Shown here one piece after another: positions 51,416-63,503 of a stretch of DNA of 64,000 nt. The number at the start of each line of letters is the position of its first letter. Position 1 is the stretch's first letter. The DNA is from Hesseltinella vesiculosa (taxonomy: Eukaryota > Mucoromycota > Mucoromycetes > Mucorales > Cunninghamellaceae), in assembly GCA_002104935.1 (NCBI GenBank), contig MCGT01000020.1, forward strand, positions 186,001 through 250,000, written 5' to 3'. The translations under genes and the position numbers were made by a program. The notes below the pieces were generated by a model. It saw nothing but the letters and a program-made list of their open reading frames with translations. It was not told where the DNA came from and did no database searches.

Positions 51416-52184
51416 TAAATAAAGGTCATCATTCTATGCTGATTCAACGTGGCCGACGCTGTAGGCACTGGGCTACTCCCAGCCTTTGCCAACCTTGCCC
51501 GCCCACCTGCCCGATACTGATTCCCTCATATTACCTTCAATATTGCTCCTTTTTTCGTGCGCTTTGGTTCTATGGATAGCTGTGAAGGTTAGCTTTCTAA
51601 CGGTGCCATTGGAAGAGCGGAAAAAATGATATTGGGATTTTTCCGGGCCAAGAGAAGAGACACTCTCCGGAAAAAAAAAAAAAAAAGAGAAAATTGTTAG
51701 AGGTTGGCTTGGACGCAGCTTACGGCAGGCAAGTTTGGGCAGGAGAATGCTTGGTTTAGCTCTGGAGAAGTGATCGAGGTGGGTTGTGATTTTTAACACT
51801 GGTCAATTCTCACCAAGGGCGATCAGCCTGAGCAGTTTGGAGGTGGAGGTCCTTTTTTTTTTTTTTTGGCTGGGGAGAAGGAAGTCACAAAAGCTACGGT
51901 ACTTGATACCAAATTGGCTGGGATACCTACATCGATCGACTTGATTTTTTCGCAATCCATGTGTTGCACTAAAATCTGACTCCATTCAAAATTTAATGCT
52001 GATTCATTATTTTAAAACTGCAATAGGGTAATTTCTATTTCTGCAAATGCAAAAGGTCTCTCGTTGGCGACCTGGCCAAAAAATCCTCCATTTTCATCAA
52101 AAATTTAATCATCCAATCTTTTTCATGTAACTGGTACTTGATGAGGTGGGATGACAGTCACAAGCAAGAGATTTGTTTGGGACG

Positions 52185-52285
52185 CAGAAGCAGAAGGTTG
52201 AGGGCCATTTGAGGCAGAAGGTTGAGCGTCATTTGAGGCAGAAGCAGAAGGTCATGGGTCATTCGAGACAGCAGGCACAGCACGC
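52185..52285. repeat. Imperfect tandem repeat (CAGAAG-rich)
   Basis: Three to four imperfect copies of a unit like CATTTGAGGCAGAAGGTTGAG lie in tandem, with CAGAAG duplications. No gene is assigned here. Confidence 0.5.
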
Positions 52286-53007
52286 GCCGAACCAGAAGGT
52301 AGGCGGTTGTGGGCGGTGCCAGAGGATTGAGGAGCGCAAAGGCAAAAAGTTCGCTTGCAGATTGGTTTTTGTAGGCCCGAAAAATCCTATTAAAAAAGGT
52401 AAAGCTGTAAGGATGAAAACAAAATCAAATCACCTACATATTGGGTGGGCCGACCCTCCTTATCAATTGAGGGCCATGTTTGTACACCGGGAAGACTGTA
52501 GCAAAGTGGAATGGACAAGTTGCTGAAGAGAAAGAAGAATTTTGCTGCTAGTTTAGAATTTCCAAAATGAAGAGCTAGTCTTCGCAGCATGGATCGGATT
52601 TACAGGTGAACACTGCTGAAAACGTAACTTGAGCTCATCAGTAGACATTGGTATAAGCGAATCTCCCATCAAAAGCGCTTGATTCGGTGGTATAAAGGAG
52701 GGCATCCTGAAGTTCAGTGTTGACCACCGAGCCAGAGAGGGATATCACTGTATAATTTGGTATAAACAGAGCAAGTCATTCAATTCGAATCTTTTCTATG
52801 TTTATTTTTCTTCGAAATTTCGAAGATTTAAGCAATTCGACTAGGTGTGGAGTTTACTCGTGCACTTGTCTAATTCTAGAACAATATTTGTGTCTATTTT
52901 GGTACTGATAACACATGATATGTATCAACCCTGATGTTTTTCCTTCAGCATATTCCTTTCTTCCTGTCGCTAATACGCACGAAAGAGACGAGCATTCTAT
53001 ACACCGT

Positions 53008-54770
53008 TCACGTCTTAGCTAGAGCGCATGCTACAATCACTGCTGTTTTGTTGGGGTTTAGTCGAGCACTGGACACTCGGCTATACGTGTCCAGGGTAGC
53101 CATCACGGAAGAGACTTCGGCGGGTGTTGTGGCGAAAACGAGAAGGTCATCAGCGTAGGCTAAAAAGGGGACAGTGGGGGGGGGGGACAGTTGGTGTATC
53201 CAGTGGGACCATCGGGGTCGCAAATTGGTAACCCACAAGGGATGGGTGGGTGGCCAAGGATCGAAGCAACGGTTCCATGGCAATGTTGAACAGAAGCGGG
53301 GACAGAGGGTCCCCTTACCGCAGGCCACAAGATTGCTCAATGGGTGAAGTGAGGGACCCATTGACGTTGACGTGAATTCTAGTAGAGAAGAACAGGGAGC
53401 ATATGCTATGAGAGATGGATTCAGGGATTCCTAGATGTAGTAACACCGAGGCCAGGTAGGTCGGATGAACCCTGTCGTAGGCTTTTTCTTGGTCAAACAG
53501 GAGGGCCACACCGGGGGAATTATGCAGGCTCGCATCATCAAGGACACACCTGGCCAAGAAGGCGTTTTCTGTATAAATCGGCCTTTGACGAAGCCCGTTT
53601 GGAGGGGGGTGGATCACAGCTTGACAAATCGGTTGGAACCGGGCTGCTAAAATTTTGGTGAACACTTTGGCATCCGTGTTGATCAGTGATATAGGACGCC
53701 AGTTAGACAGCTTAGACAGATCGCCTTTCTTGGGAAGTGGAGAGACCATTGTGTTGGGCCATGAGGATGGGAAGACTCCCAGTGTCAGTGCGGCATTGTA
53801 AACTTGAACGGCAATCTCGGCCACCAGCGGGATGGAAAACAACAAGCTGAGAATAGAGTATGGCAGCCCATCGAGGCCAGGGCTACTTCGTCTTGAGGTT
53901 TTGCTCACAGTATCAGATAGGTCGTCCAGCGTGATGGGTGCTACTAGGGTTTGGGACATGGAGGGTGAGAGGCGAGAAGAGGGGGGCATACCAGCTAGCA
54001 AGGAGTCAATCGCGGCATGCTGATACAGTCAGGTGAGTATAAGCGATCATAAAACACATGGGCAGCATCACACATTTCCACAGGATCTGTACACGGGACG
54101 TTCAGAAACGCCGTGAGTGACTGAGAGTAAACGGGTCTGCACTGCCCTTTGGGTGGCTGATCTTTTCAAGAAGCCAGGGGAGGACTCCCCCTTCTCGCGC
54201 CAAAATTTACGAGCCCGGAGTTCCATGGCAATTGTGTCTTCTTGTTGGATATGGGCAATTTCAGATTCCAGCAGCTGAATTGTCAGGTAGAACGAGGATG
54301 TGTCATAGGCAAAGGCTCTTAAACGGAGTGTCCGGTTGCGTTTTGACTGAAGCTGGCGAAGTTTGCGCTGAAGGTATGGAGTGCGTTTCCGCACCACGAT
54401 CACTGGACATCAAGGACAACCCCATAAGGCGCAAGCGATTGTCGTAACTTGGGTACAATGCTGTCAGCTCTGATGATGGGAATATCAGTCAGCTTCAATA
54501 TAATGCCATCACCATCAGTAGGGAGGGAGGAAACGTTAGGCAAAAGGTGAAACGGGCCAACCGTGTGTCCTTGTTGACAGGCTAATTGACATTCCTCGTT
54601 GGACTCGAAGATTACTTCGGCGACTAGACATCGCAGTCTGTTCGCTTTAATCCCACAATGAATGTGGAAGGGGCGTGCCCCAAGTACGTTGGGGTAAGTA
54701 GTGCGAAGAAGTTCCTGGAAGTCTCCAATAAGATTGTTGTTTTTGCCAAACGGCGAAAGGTCGAACAAAA
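53008..54770 (-). mobile_element. Dead LINE (non-LTR retrotransposon) fragment
   Basis: Reading leftward, 54768-54400 encodes an ORF1-like RNA-binding segment (KLTDIPIIRADSIVPKLRQS). It runs directly into the linker and reverse transcriptase at 54403-53008. RT motifs are visible: NWRPISLINTDAKVFTKILA, FDQEKAYDRVH (motif A), GDPLSPLLF (motif B) and FLAYADDLLVF (motif C). The endonuclease that normally separates ORF1 from RT is missing, and RNase H and the 3' end are absent. A stop codon precedes motif B and a frameshift sits at a G run near 53173. The element cannot move. Confidence 0.85.
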
Positions 54771-55155
54771 CATTGTGATCTTCAGAGCCACGGAGCCAAA
54801 CCTTAGGCGTGTTCGTGCTTTTTGGTGTGGGTGGAAGGGTAGAACGTTAAGGTGTGGGGGAACCAGTGGAAATGTTGTTTCCACCTGATTCTGGTGGGTC
54901 GGGATCGTTAGTGGAAAGAGCCAGGAATCTCGAAGGAAAGAAAGAAGGTTTTTATATTTTTTTTGAGCTTTAAAAAAATCAGTGCAAGATGCCAAAGCAA
55001 AGAGGTAGCAAAAGGAAGGCCATGATGATGAGCGGGGGAGAACTGGATGGACTTGTTGATGATGTCTAGGACGTTGGTGACAGTGAAGGCGGTGGACTCC
55101 CACATGCTCCGCAAGGAGTGTTGTCTAGAGGAAAGTAAGTTACCAGTGCAAGGGC

Positions 55156-55398
55156 TCAACTTAAAGACATCTTCATCAAAAAAGCATTCAATGTTTTATT
55201 GACCCCGTCCATCGTCTTGCCTTTCCACATGGGAGCAAGGTGCACGTATAAGCGGATCGTCACTTCCGAGAAGGCCTAATCCTTGCTGGCCTTGTCGAAT
55301 TTACCGTGCGAGACATGGACAATGCCTGAAGACTTGTGCTTCTTTTTCGACTTCTCATCGCTGTGCTTATGTTTCCTCTTCTTTTCGATGCTGGGCAT
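55156..55398 (-). pseudogene. RPA43-like (RNA polymerase I subunit) 5' fragment
   Basis: From ATG 55398 a Lys-rich leader (MPSIEKKRKHKHSDEKSKKK) runs to an in-frame TAG (55274-55276). Beyond it the same frame continues SEVTIRLYVHLAPMWKGKTM, DGVNKTLNAFLMK, and then a TGA. The second part resembles the start of yeast A43 (LYVSLAPM, then a GIxKxxLNxxxMK pattern). The rest of the subunit is missing. It looks like a truncated, broken duplicate. The call rests on one conserved segment. Confidence 0.5.
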
Positions 55399-55486
55399 GT
55401 TCAGTATATATGTATAAAAAAAAGAGAAAGAAGGATAAAAAAAAAGTGGTGTCCTCTGATTTTATTTCTGTACGTCTGCAGTGATC

Positions 55487-57430
55487 CTATTCAAAATGTG
55501 GGTCAATAGGTATAACAGGTGTATTTTCTTTTTTCACAAGAGTCAGGCAGGACTGCAGCAGTCGGGCGAGCGTTGCTTTCGCCAGCGGGGAGGTGGTATC
55601 CAAAGAAAAGAAATGGGCCAATGGCTCATACAGCATGGGTTGCTGTAGCAGGCTGGAGCGAAGTTGTTGCCGACGAGGAGACTGGGTAGCCACATTATCA
55701 AGCACAATAAGATCCAGGAACCGAAGCACTCGGTAGGCAAGTACGTTGATGTTGCGTGCGTCGATGGCTACAACCTTGGTGCCTTCAGCGGCCAGGCACT
55801 CGTCCAGCTCTGACCAGTCATGTTTGGTGCTGTCCGTTACATCGCTGGTGTCCATTGCTCCCAGGTGAGGTCGATGTTCCATCGTTTGCAATCGCAGTTC
55901 CTCGATGCATACCAGCACAATATCCAGGATATGTGTGACTACAGGTTCGATCCAGGGGTCGCTGAGCTGGTCGAGCAGCACGTTCAGCATCTTTGCCCCA
56001 TGTGGCAAATCTGACAAAATGAGCATGTCCAGTAAACGAGGCAAATAATCAGGTGCAGACGACTCCTGGCCGGCCTGTAGGAGCTGCTTCATCATTTGCT
56101 TGACGACGACGGAGCCACAGGCAAAGGCACCCAGACATTTTAGCAGGCATGGCATGGTGATCGTCAACTCGCAACGTTCGTTGGTCCACAGGTCGAGCCA
56201 GCCATCAGTCAAGGCTTGCTGGGATGCTGCGCTTGGTAACGCCGAGATTGCTTGCACAAGTGATACCATGACCGATCACTGGGCGGTCACTAGGGTATGT
56301 TGCAGACACGCAAAAACGCATCAAATGGTGCCACGCGTGGTTGATAGTTATTGTTGTGGCAGATTTTGATCATACGGTCGACAGTGATTTTCCAGTGGAT
56401 CTTGTACGGGTTGATGATGGCCCACTGTGCAAGCACAAGATCTAAAACGGTTTGCTCGTGTCTTGGGTATTGCATGTTCAGCAGGTCATTCAACTGCTCA
56501 TCCTACGCTTCGCGCCCCAGTTTCACTGCTTGGGATTGCCAAAGATCCATGTGATCTTCAATTGACGGCCTGGCTGGAGTGACAAGAAAGGGGGGGGGTT
56601 AGTGTGTGCCTTTGAGGGAGATGAAGTTGAGCTTACGTGTTCCTTTTTGAAGAACAAAGTGGAATTTTTCTTTGAGCAATGCAAAAGCAAGTTGATAGAG
56701 CAAGCGGTGAAAGGTGGACTTGCCCATGATGAAACCCAGCTCTGTGAAGGCTGGCTTAAGACGAGATGCACCAAGGCGGGCGAGCGTTTGTTGGCATCCT
56801 TTCAGCTTCGTGTTGCCTATCAGCTGCCGTTTTACGAAAGTCGATGGTATCGCAACGTTGGCTGAGAAAAGTCATGTAAGCTGGTACCAGGTGAGAAGAA
56901 GTAGGGTCGAGATAGCATAAGGTCAGCCACAGGTGTTTGTTGATTCGCGGATTGATCATTTGAATAAATCAAACGATGGCCGTGCCCCAGGTGTCAACGT
57001 CGACGGTTGGACGCTGCTTGATCCCCAGGACCATTACGTACAGCTGATAAGGGATGGCGTCGTCATGTTTGCTTGCCAGCAGGAGCCATGTGGCGGGATC
57101 CAAGTGGTGTGGGAATGTCGTTATCCAGGTCAGACCAAACTTGTTGGCCAGGCCCAGCATGCATGACCGCAAGCAAGTAAGAGTAAGATTGTCGGTCGTG
57201 CTTTTATCTGATTTATTCAGGTAATCAATCGACAGCAGCAAACGGCATACCAGATCAAAGTAAACGTAAGCATGCTGTGGACTGGCCGGATATTCAAAGT
57301 TACATTCCTTGAGCGCCAGCTTCTTTTCTTGGCTCGTCTTGGTCAGTGAGTCGCGTCAATCCTTAACTGTCAATGCTGGATCACATTGATTCAGCAAGTT
57401 TGAGAGATCCATTGAGCATCTGTCGTTTTG
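55487..57430 (-). pseudogene. Degenerate gene for a large helical protein, family unknown
   Basis: Several long stretches in different frames read like one helical protein. They include YFDLVCRLLLSIDYLNKSDK, LKPAFTELGFIMGKSTFHRL, YPRHEQTVLDLVLAQWAIIN and CLLKCLGAFACGSVVVKQMM. They are separated by in-frame stops (for example TAG at 56502-56504) and frame changes that I could not resolve with introns. The longest intact part is 56269-55487 (260 codons). No family is recognised. A live gene with a poorly understood exon structure is possible but less likely. Confidence 0.4.
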
Positions 57431-57477
57431 ATAAACTGCTACACTCTCACGCTTAAAATGTAGGTGGAGAAAAAAGA

Positions 57478-59450
57478 TTGAAATCGCCGCCTTATTTTTT
57501 CCCGTCTTTCTCGTTCTTCGTTCTTATCCAATGGTGCCTTTTACGGGATGACTTGGCAAAAGAAAGTTACTTTCAAGTAGCATTTGAAAGGCATTATGCT
57601 GATGCCGAACCTGATTTCAAGATCAAGTCAGTAATGTCGAAGCTTTTGCGACTTTTACTGCTCTTCACCATGAAGAAGCATTCACAGTTGATTACTCTAG
57701 GCAAACGGGGAGGTACGTGACCCTAATACTACAGCGCCATCAGTTTCTTTATCTTGTGGTGCTCTCTTTTTTATTCATAGATACATTAAATAGGATCATC
57801 TCGTGGTGGCGATTGGCCAGGCTTCACCAGGACATTCCTCTGCCATGGTAAACAAGAAAAGAAAAAAGGGCAACGTGTGTCCCACCTTACCCATTCCTAC
57901 TGATTTTTTTCATCTAATATCCATCCTCCCACCGTAGCCAAGGTCGAGGAACCCAAATTCCGAGTCCAATTGACTATCAAGCGCCCTGTGGTGTCTTGTC
58001 AATCTATGGGCCCGTATCTAAAGTCTTCTGAAGGAAATGTGTCGCCTACCATGACAGTGTACAGGGCGTCGCCGTCTCAAAATGAAAGGCATCCGACAAT
58101 GTCAATCGTTGGTCAACCGCCTTGCTGGTATACCAGGTTATCCTGAAGCCAATGAAAATCCGGAATCCATAATGGCTCATCGACAACTCCTACCATGAAT
58201 GAAGGCGCCAAAGCATGCAGATCGTTGAAGTCGTTTGTGCTCTCGAGAACCCGTCCTGTGAAAGAGTCGGCCCGCCTGAAACATGCAGGGACAAAGCTTC
58301 CTTGTTGTAAGTGCCGTCTATTGCGTCTGGTTGAGAGGAGAAGGGTGTCATGCACTAACTCCATCAAACACTTGTCGTCTGGGTCTTCAAATTCAGTACA
58401 TACCAACCTGAATCATGTACGGATCAAGGTCAGATTGTGTTGGCGTCAATAAGCGAGCTCAATACCTCCAAGGCAAGTCAGAAATAGGAAGGGAAGGAAA
58501 GATCGCCGCTGAGGATGAATGTTCTGATTTTTTTTTTAGTTCAACATCATCATTGATAGCGATGCAAATGCAGCATCCAACAGGGTGACCACCACCTCCT
58601 ACATCAACAACGGACGCAAGCTTTCCACCCACGACCACAGCTCTCATGACACTCGCCGAGCCCAGAACGCCAGCTCGCTCACCCGCCTCTCCCATTCCCT
58701 ACAGGTACAAGATTCCCCACACCTCTTCAGTACTATCGTCAATGACCAACCCTTCCAGTTGGGTTAGGCTGGTTCTTCCAGACCGATCCCCTCTGATGGT
58801 AAGATCAACCAAAAATGGATACTTTTTTGTTTTCATACTTGGACATTTTGATTAGATGCTGGTATTTTTTTTTCCCATAGTGCAAGCACAAAGCACATAT
58901 TCTGCGTTGAAAAAAAAAAAGGGGGACGCGGTTGGATTTTCCTCGATCTCTTCGACTTTCCCTTGATAGAAGACTGGTCCGAAGCTCTTGCAAAATGAGC
59001 ATCCATGACATTAGACGGCCTCCAAACCTCCTCCTGTCTGGCTTTACCATGTTGTTGCTATGCGTAGCTGATGCGCAGGTCCAGACAACGCGTGCGATTG
59101 CAAAGCTGCAAACAAGGTCCTGGACAGCATATTGGCCTTCTCATGATTACCGCTCGATTGGTTGCATTTGCAACTGCTCGATTCCTTGTGATGCGTAAGC
59201 TGTCAATAGATACGCCAAGGAATAGGGGCACATGCTCATTTTTTTTCTCAGGTTGATCCCGCATCTGCAACCAGTTCGTTACCTCCTTGGTTGACAGCTG
59301 ACTGAGGAATGATCTCGGTGGCGAACTATGTACATGGCGTCCCTGGCCATGGTGCGGAAGCATGCTTTTCCTGGGACTGGGCCAAGGAGCTGCAAAGAAC
59401 CTCATCCTTGATTACTTGGGGGCCATGCACATTCTCTTGCACTAAATAAA
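57478..59450 (+). pseudogene. Scattered decayed coding segments
   Basis: Short coding-like stretches with splice-like borders occur on the + strand, such as VEAFATFTALHHEEAFTVDY (near 57640), AKVEEPKFRVQLTIKRPVVS (57939) and FNIIIDSDANAASNRVTTTS (58541). They are separated by stops and frame changes. No complete gene or domain could be assembled. Confidence 0.3.
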
Positions 59451-60466
59451 TCTGAACCGCAACTATGGCTCGCGCTCTTTTCAGCTAGTTTAAAACCTGC
59501 AGATCCTGTCGAAATCAAGCCGGACCCTTTTTCTGCACAGATCATGCCAGTCCATACAACACTTTCAAGAATGCCGTCACTGGCCTACCTTTGTTGAACG
59601 GGCAAGTCAAAATAATAGCCTACCGGCAAGTTGCCTGTGGACCAATGATCTTCGGAGGAGCGTCCATTTTCCCGATTTTCTATGCCGACCGAGGACTGGC
59701 ATTTTTGGCGACGCGCGTAGTCGTTTTTATTTTTAATTTTGAGGGGAGACGGTGGATGGTTGGCTCTGTCCAATGAAAGGCGTGCCCTGATATTTTGGAG
59801 GAGTGGATGCCCCCTTGTTTTACTTGCTTGTTTTATTCGTTTGTCCGTATGGGGTTCGTTTTTATGTTGCATGATGATGAGCCATTGAGAAAAAACGAGA
59901 AGCCCGAGTGCGTAAGAGCGGTTGATGCTGGGCATGCAGTGATTGTGTACCTGACTAAATTATTGACTGGCTGCCATTCACATCTGTCTCTCTGAAACTT
60001 GACTGTATTAAAAAAAAAGGAGGGTGAATCATGAAATAGGATGTTGAATGACACTACGCCTTACCATTACGTCGACTCTGCTTGGACGGTTCAGTTTTTA
60101 TCCTAATTTTTTTAATGGAAATTTTTTCAAGGGGGTTCAGCCACTCAGGAGAGCTGCTCATTCTTATTGCCCTTGCCATTAAAAAAACGTGGTTGAATCG
60201 TTGAAGAGAGCGAGCGATTAAGAGTGATAAAAGTAAGAAATTTCTAAAAATAAAAAATAAAAAAACGTGCGTTTCTCAATTTTCAAAGAGGGACTGAAAA
60301 AAGAATGCACGTCTATAAAATATCAACCAGCCATTTCCTTTTCTCTGCATTTTGTTTCCCACCGTTTTTTTATTTTTTTTTCGATTTCTTCCTTTGTATT
60401 TTTTTGTCTCCAAACAAGAAACTTCACCTTGTAGAGTGTACTGTAAAAGGCCATAGCGTTTTTACC

Positions 60467-61063
60467 ATGATGATTCTTCCTCCTATGACTGCCGAGCCCG
60501 AGGTGCTCTCGACCAAAGCATCATTACCGTCGTTTCACACCATTTGTCAAGATTTGAAGGTCCATGACCCATTGAAAAAAGAAAGGATGTTTCGATCTCC
60601 TGTGCTCTCTGCGCCTATGGCCTCACCGCCCATTCGACATCATTTTCGAGCCACGTCCGAACCGACTCGCCTACCCAGCCAACAACCTGCTTTCACCCCT
60701 CAGCAATTGGAAGACCGACTGTCGATGGACATCCTACTGAAGGCCATTGCCTTGGATCAAAAGATGAGTTCTAAGTATAAAAAGGAACGTGTCAAAAGCT
60801 ATGTACGAGAACAACAAATGTTACACCGGATCCGTCGTCATGCATGGCCCCCTGTGTCCAGCAAACCCAGCATGTCATTGCGTCGTCGTTCGAGATCGGC
60901 TCCTGGTGCCCCTTTGGCTCATTACCATCATGGTCTTGCCTGGAAAACGAATGCTCGTTGGTATTTGCCAGCTAAATCCGATTCTTCCTTCAAATCGTGT
61001 GATGATGTAGCCAAGGCTGTCGTCGAGCAGCACCTCAGATCCGCCGTCTTTTACCAAAATTGA
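60467..61063 (+). CDS. Unknown basic protein
   Basis: An open frame of 198 residues, intronless when started at ATG 60467. It begins MMILPPMTAEPEVLSTKASL and includes a helical basic segment (DILLKAIALDQKMSSKYKKE, then VREQQMLHRIRRH) and an Arg/Ser patch (SLRRRSRSAPG). An in-frame ATG at 60305 would add a hydrophobic Phe-rich leader that looks like translated 5' leader, so it was not used. No family was recognised. Confidence 0.6.
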   Translation: MMILPPMTAEPEVLSTKASLPSFHTICQDLKVHDPLKKERMFRSPVLSAPMASPPIRHHFRATSEPTRLPSQQPAFTPQQLEDRLSMDILLKAIALDQKMSSKYKKERVKSYVREQQMLHRIRRHAWPPVSSKPSMSLRRRSRSAPGAPLAHYHHGLAWKTNARWYLPAKSDSSFKSCDDVAKAVVEQHLRSAVFYQN

Positions 61064-61561
61064 AGCGAAAAAAAAAAAAAAAAAAAACGCAATTACCCTC
61101 TTCTCTTTTTCCCCTGTGCTTTATGTATTATCATGTCCATTCCATCCTTCTTTTTTTTTTTTTTTGTACCCAATTCGCCTTATTGTATCCACCCTCATTT
61201 ATGTATGAATGTTCTTCACTATGCTTTATTTTTATTTGTTACCGCCATGTTGTTTTCAATATGAATCGACCTTTTTTTTTTTTTTTTTTTTCTTGAATTA
61301 AAAAATGCACATCACTTTTTTTTAAAAAAAAACAAAAAGCAGGGCTGGTTGGCATGAGGATTCTAATCTAGAAAGGTGGCATTGTCCACGAAGATGAGAG
61401 ATCACAGGACACTCCGATTCCTGTTTTGGTGGGCTAAAAAAAAAAGGAGGTGCGTGTGATTCTTTTTATATTCTATTTCTCTTTCAGTTCTTGTTTTTTT
61501 TACAATAGTTTCCAAACCCTTCTTTTTTTTTTTCATCACCTTACATTTTCATCAACTTACC

Positions 61562-62687
61562 ATGAAACAATCCAGCAGCAGAGCCGACCCTTCCGAAGCC
61601 AAACGATGGTTGATTGTAGGTGCTTATCAAGCCGGCGCGTCCGAAAAAAGCATTGCTCGCATTTCCGGCTTGTCTAAAACTGCTGTTCGTAACATTATCC
61701 TCAACTACAAACGTACCGGCACTCCTTGTTTACCCAAACGTGAATCAAAAAAAGGTACTCATTAGCATCTTCATCTTGGTCCTCTACTTTCTTTTATTTA
61801 TTTTTTTCTTTACTTTCATTTCTCATCACGTTTATCCGCCTCTTTTTTATCTGCCAGTCAAGGACAAGCTCGTTGTCGAATATGATGATAACGGTGATGT
61901 CATCATGAGCGATGAAGAGGAAGAACCCATTGTCGAAAAGGTACCAATCTATTGTCATTCACAAATGATGTAAAAAAAAAAAGCACTGACCAGCTTCACC
62001 TTTCTATTTTTTTTCGTTTTTGCTCATCTCCAGCCCTCCGCTTCAAATCACGTGAAGCCAAAAAGCTCCAAGATCAGAAAGCAAATCACAACAAAAGAAA
62101 TCCTTGAATACATGATGGATCAAGTGCGACAAGCCAGCCAGCATACGCCTACTCAAGAATGGTCCTCCTCTTCCTCCTCCTCTTCTCCCACCTTGCTGCC
62201 CGAGGCCACCGACTCCGATTCTCCTCAACTCATGTCCTATCGATTGCCTTCACCCACTGCGTCCATTTCCTCGTCCAAAACCACCAGCAAGAAATCTCAC
62301 ACCGCTCAGGCTCCTCCTTCACCTCTCGCCTCACCCACTACGCTGTGGTGCCCTACACCTCCCAGAGATAACAGCCATGCCTCTACTTCCGCATCCGATT
62401 CCTCTTCCTCCGTCACCAGCCTGTCTCCCGACCTGACCCCCGTCTCCTCGTCCGACAGCCTGAAGATTCCTTCAAAATATGACCAAACCATCCGTGGCTA
62501 TGAACTGTGGACCAATGATGATGATCTCTTGCTTTTGCAACATGTCCTTTGCCGGCTGCAACTCGGCAATTGGCGTGAATTGGAAGCCAAATTTGAAGGT
62601 CGACACACCGCCCGCCTTTGCAATGCTCGCTGGCATTACTTGCGTGACCAACTCTTGCGTGGTATCATCAAGTCCCAACCTGCTTAA
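61562..62687 (+). CDS. Transposase-type HTH plus Myb/SANT DNA-binding protein
   Basis: Three exons (61562-61754, 61858-61940 and 62034-62687) join in frame, giving 309 residues. Residues about 13-55 form a helix-turn-helix (KRWLIVGAYQAGASEKSIAR, then ISGLSKTAVRNIILNYKRTG). It resembles the paired-like HTH of Tc1/mariner transposases. After an acidic exon (DDNGDVIMSDEEEEP) and a long Ser/Pro-rich linker comes a Myb/SANT-type domain (about 255-305, with YELWTNDDDLLLLQHVLCRL and NWRELEAKFEGRHTARLCNA). No catalytic transposase domain is present. The protein is probably a nuclear regulator. Confidence 0.78.
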
Positions 62688-63503
62688 TGGTTTTCCCTCC
62701 CTTATCTCACCGTCGAATACCCTAACTTTTTTTTTTTTTCCCAACTCCCAATCTTTTTTTTTCCTTGCTCTTCCTGTAGCCAATTTACTTCCACTTTCAG
62801 TCATGCTTCTCTTCATTGACAAGCATCCCTTCCACTTCCAATAGCCTTTTTTTTTTCCTTGATGGACTCCCCCCCCCTTCTTTTTTTTTTATTTTGGTAT
62901 ATCCCCAAGCACAGCAATAATAAATAAAAAAATGGAGTGCAAAAAAAATCTCGTTCGCTGGGAATGACGGTGGACCTCTTTCTTTCCTATTGGCCAGTCT
63001 CCCAGCCAACATTCTTTTGCATGGCTCCAAAGTCTCACGAACACATTCCACATGATGCTTTGGCTCCATTTTGATAGCCATTGCACCAAGTTGACCTGTA
63101 TACGATACCCAGATAGAATCACTTGAGGCTTCCTTGTCTTCTTCTTGGAACTCCTCAAGAACGCACTCATTGGAGGACAGGGCGGTTGTATTTTAGCCAT
63201 TACCAAAAAAAGTAAACCTTTTACCGCTTTGCTTAGTCAATCGCAATTGACAAACAGACGCAACGTGCGAAAATGACACAAACTTCTCAACAACTCTGTT
63301 ACCCCACACAGAAAAGTAAGAAGATCATTCATCACAGCAACTTTTTGGCTCTTTACTAATAATACAAATCCTAATGGCTGTCTCATGTCAACAAAAGACG
63401 TCAAAAAAGGGAAGGAGCTGGTTTCATTGGGGGGGAGGGGGAGGGGTGATATAGGATGTGGATGGCAGAAATAGTGTACAATAAGGAAAAGCCAACAACA
63501 GGT
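62688..63503. other. Intergenic region
   Basis: About 0.8 kb between convergent genes. A minus-strand stretch around 63200-62950 has coding-like composition in two frames (for example MAIKMEPKHHVECVRETLEP) but has no start, splice pattern or family. I leave it unassigned. Confidence 0.4.

Noticed and set aside
54908..55159. Minus-strand ORF between the LINE and the RPA43-like fragment
   Set aside because: It looks partly coding-like but matches no family and may belong to the LINE 5' end or to decayed DNA.
55930..55960. Possible tRNA T-loop (AGGTTCGATCC)
   Set aside because: There is no matching stem, and it lies inside a coding-like stretch.
62889..63206. Minus-strand ORF between the HTH/Myb gene and the Mpv17 gene
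   Set aside because: Two overlapping frames look equally coding-like. There is no family match, no start context and no splice logic.
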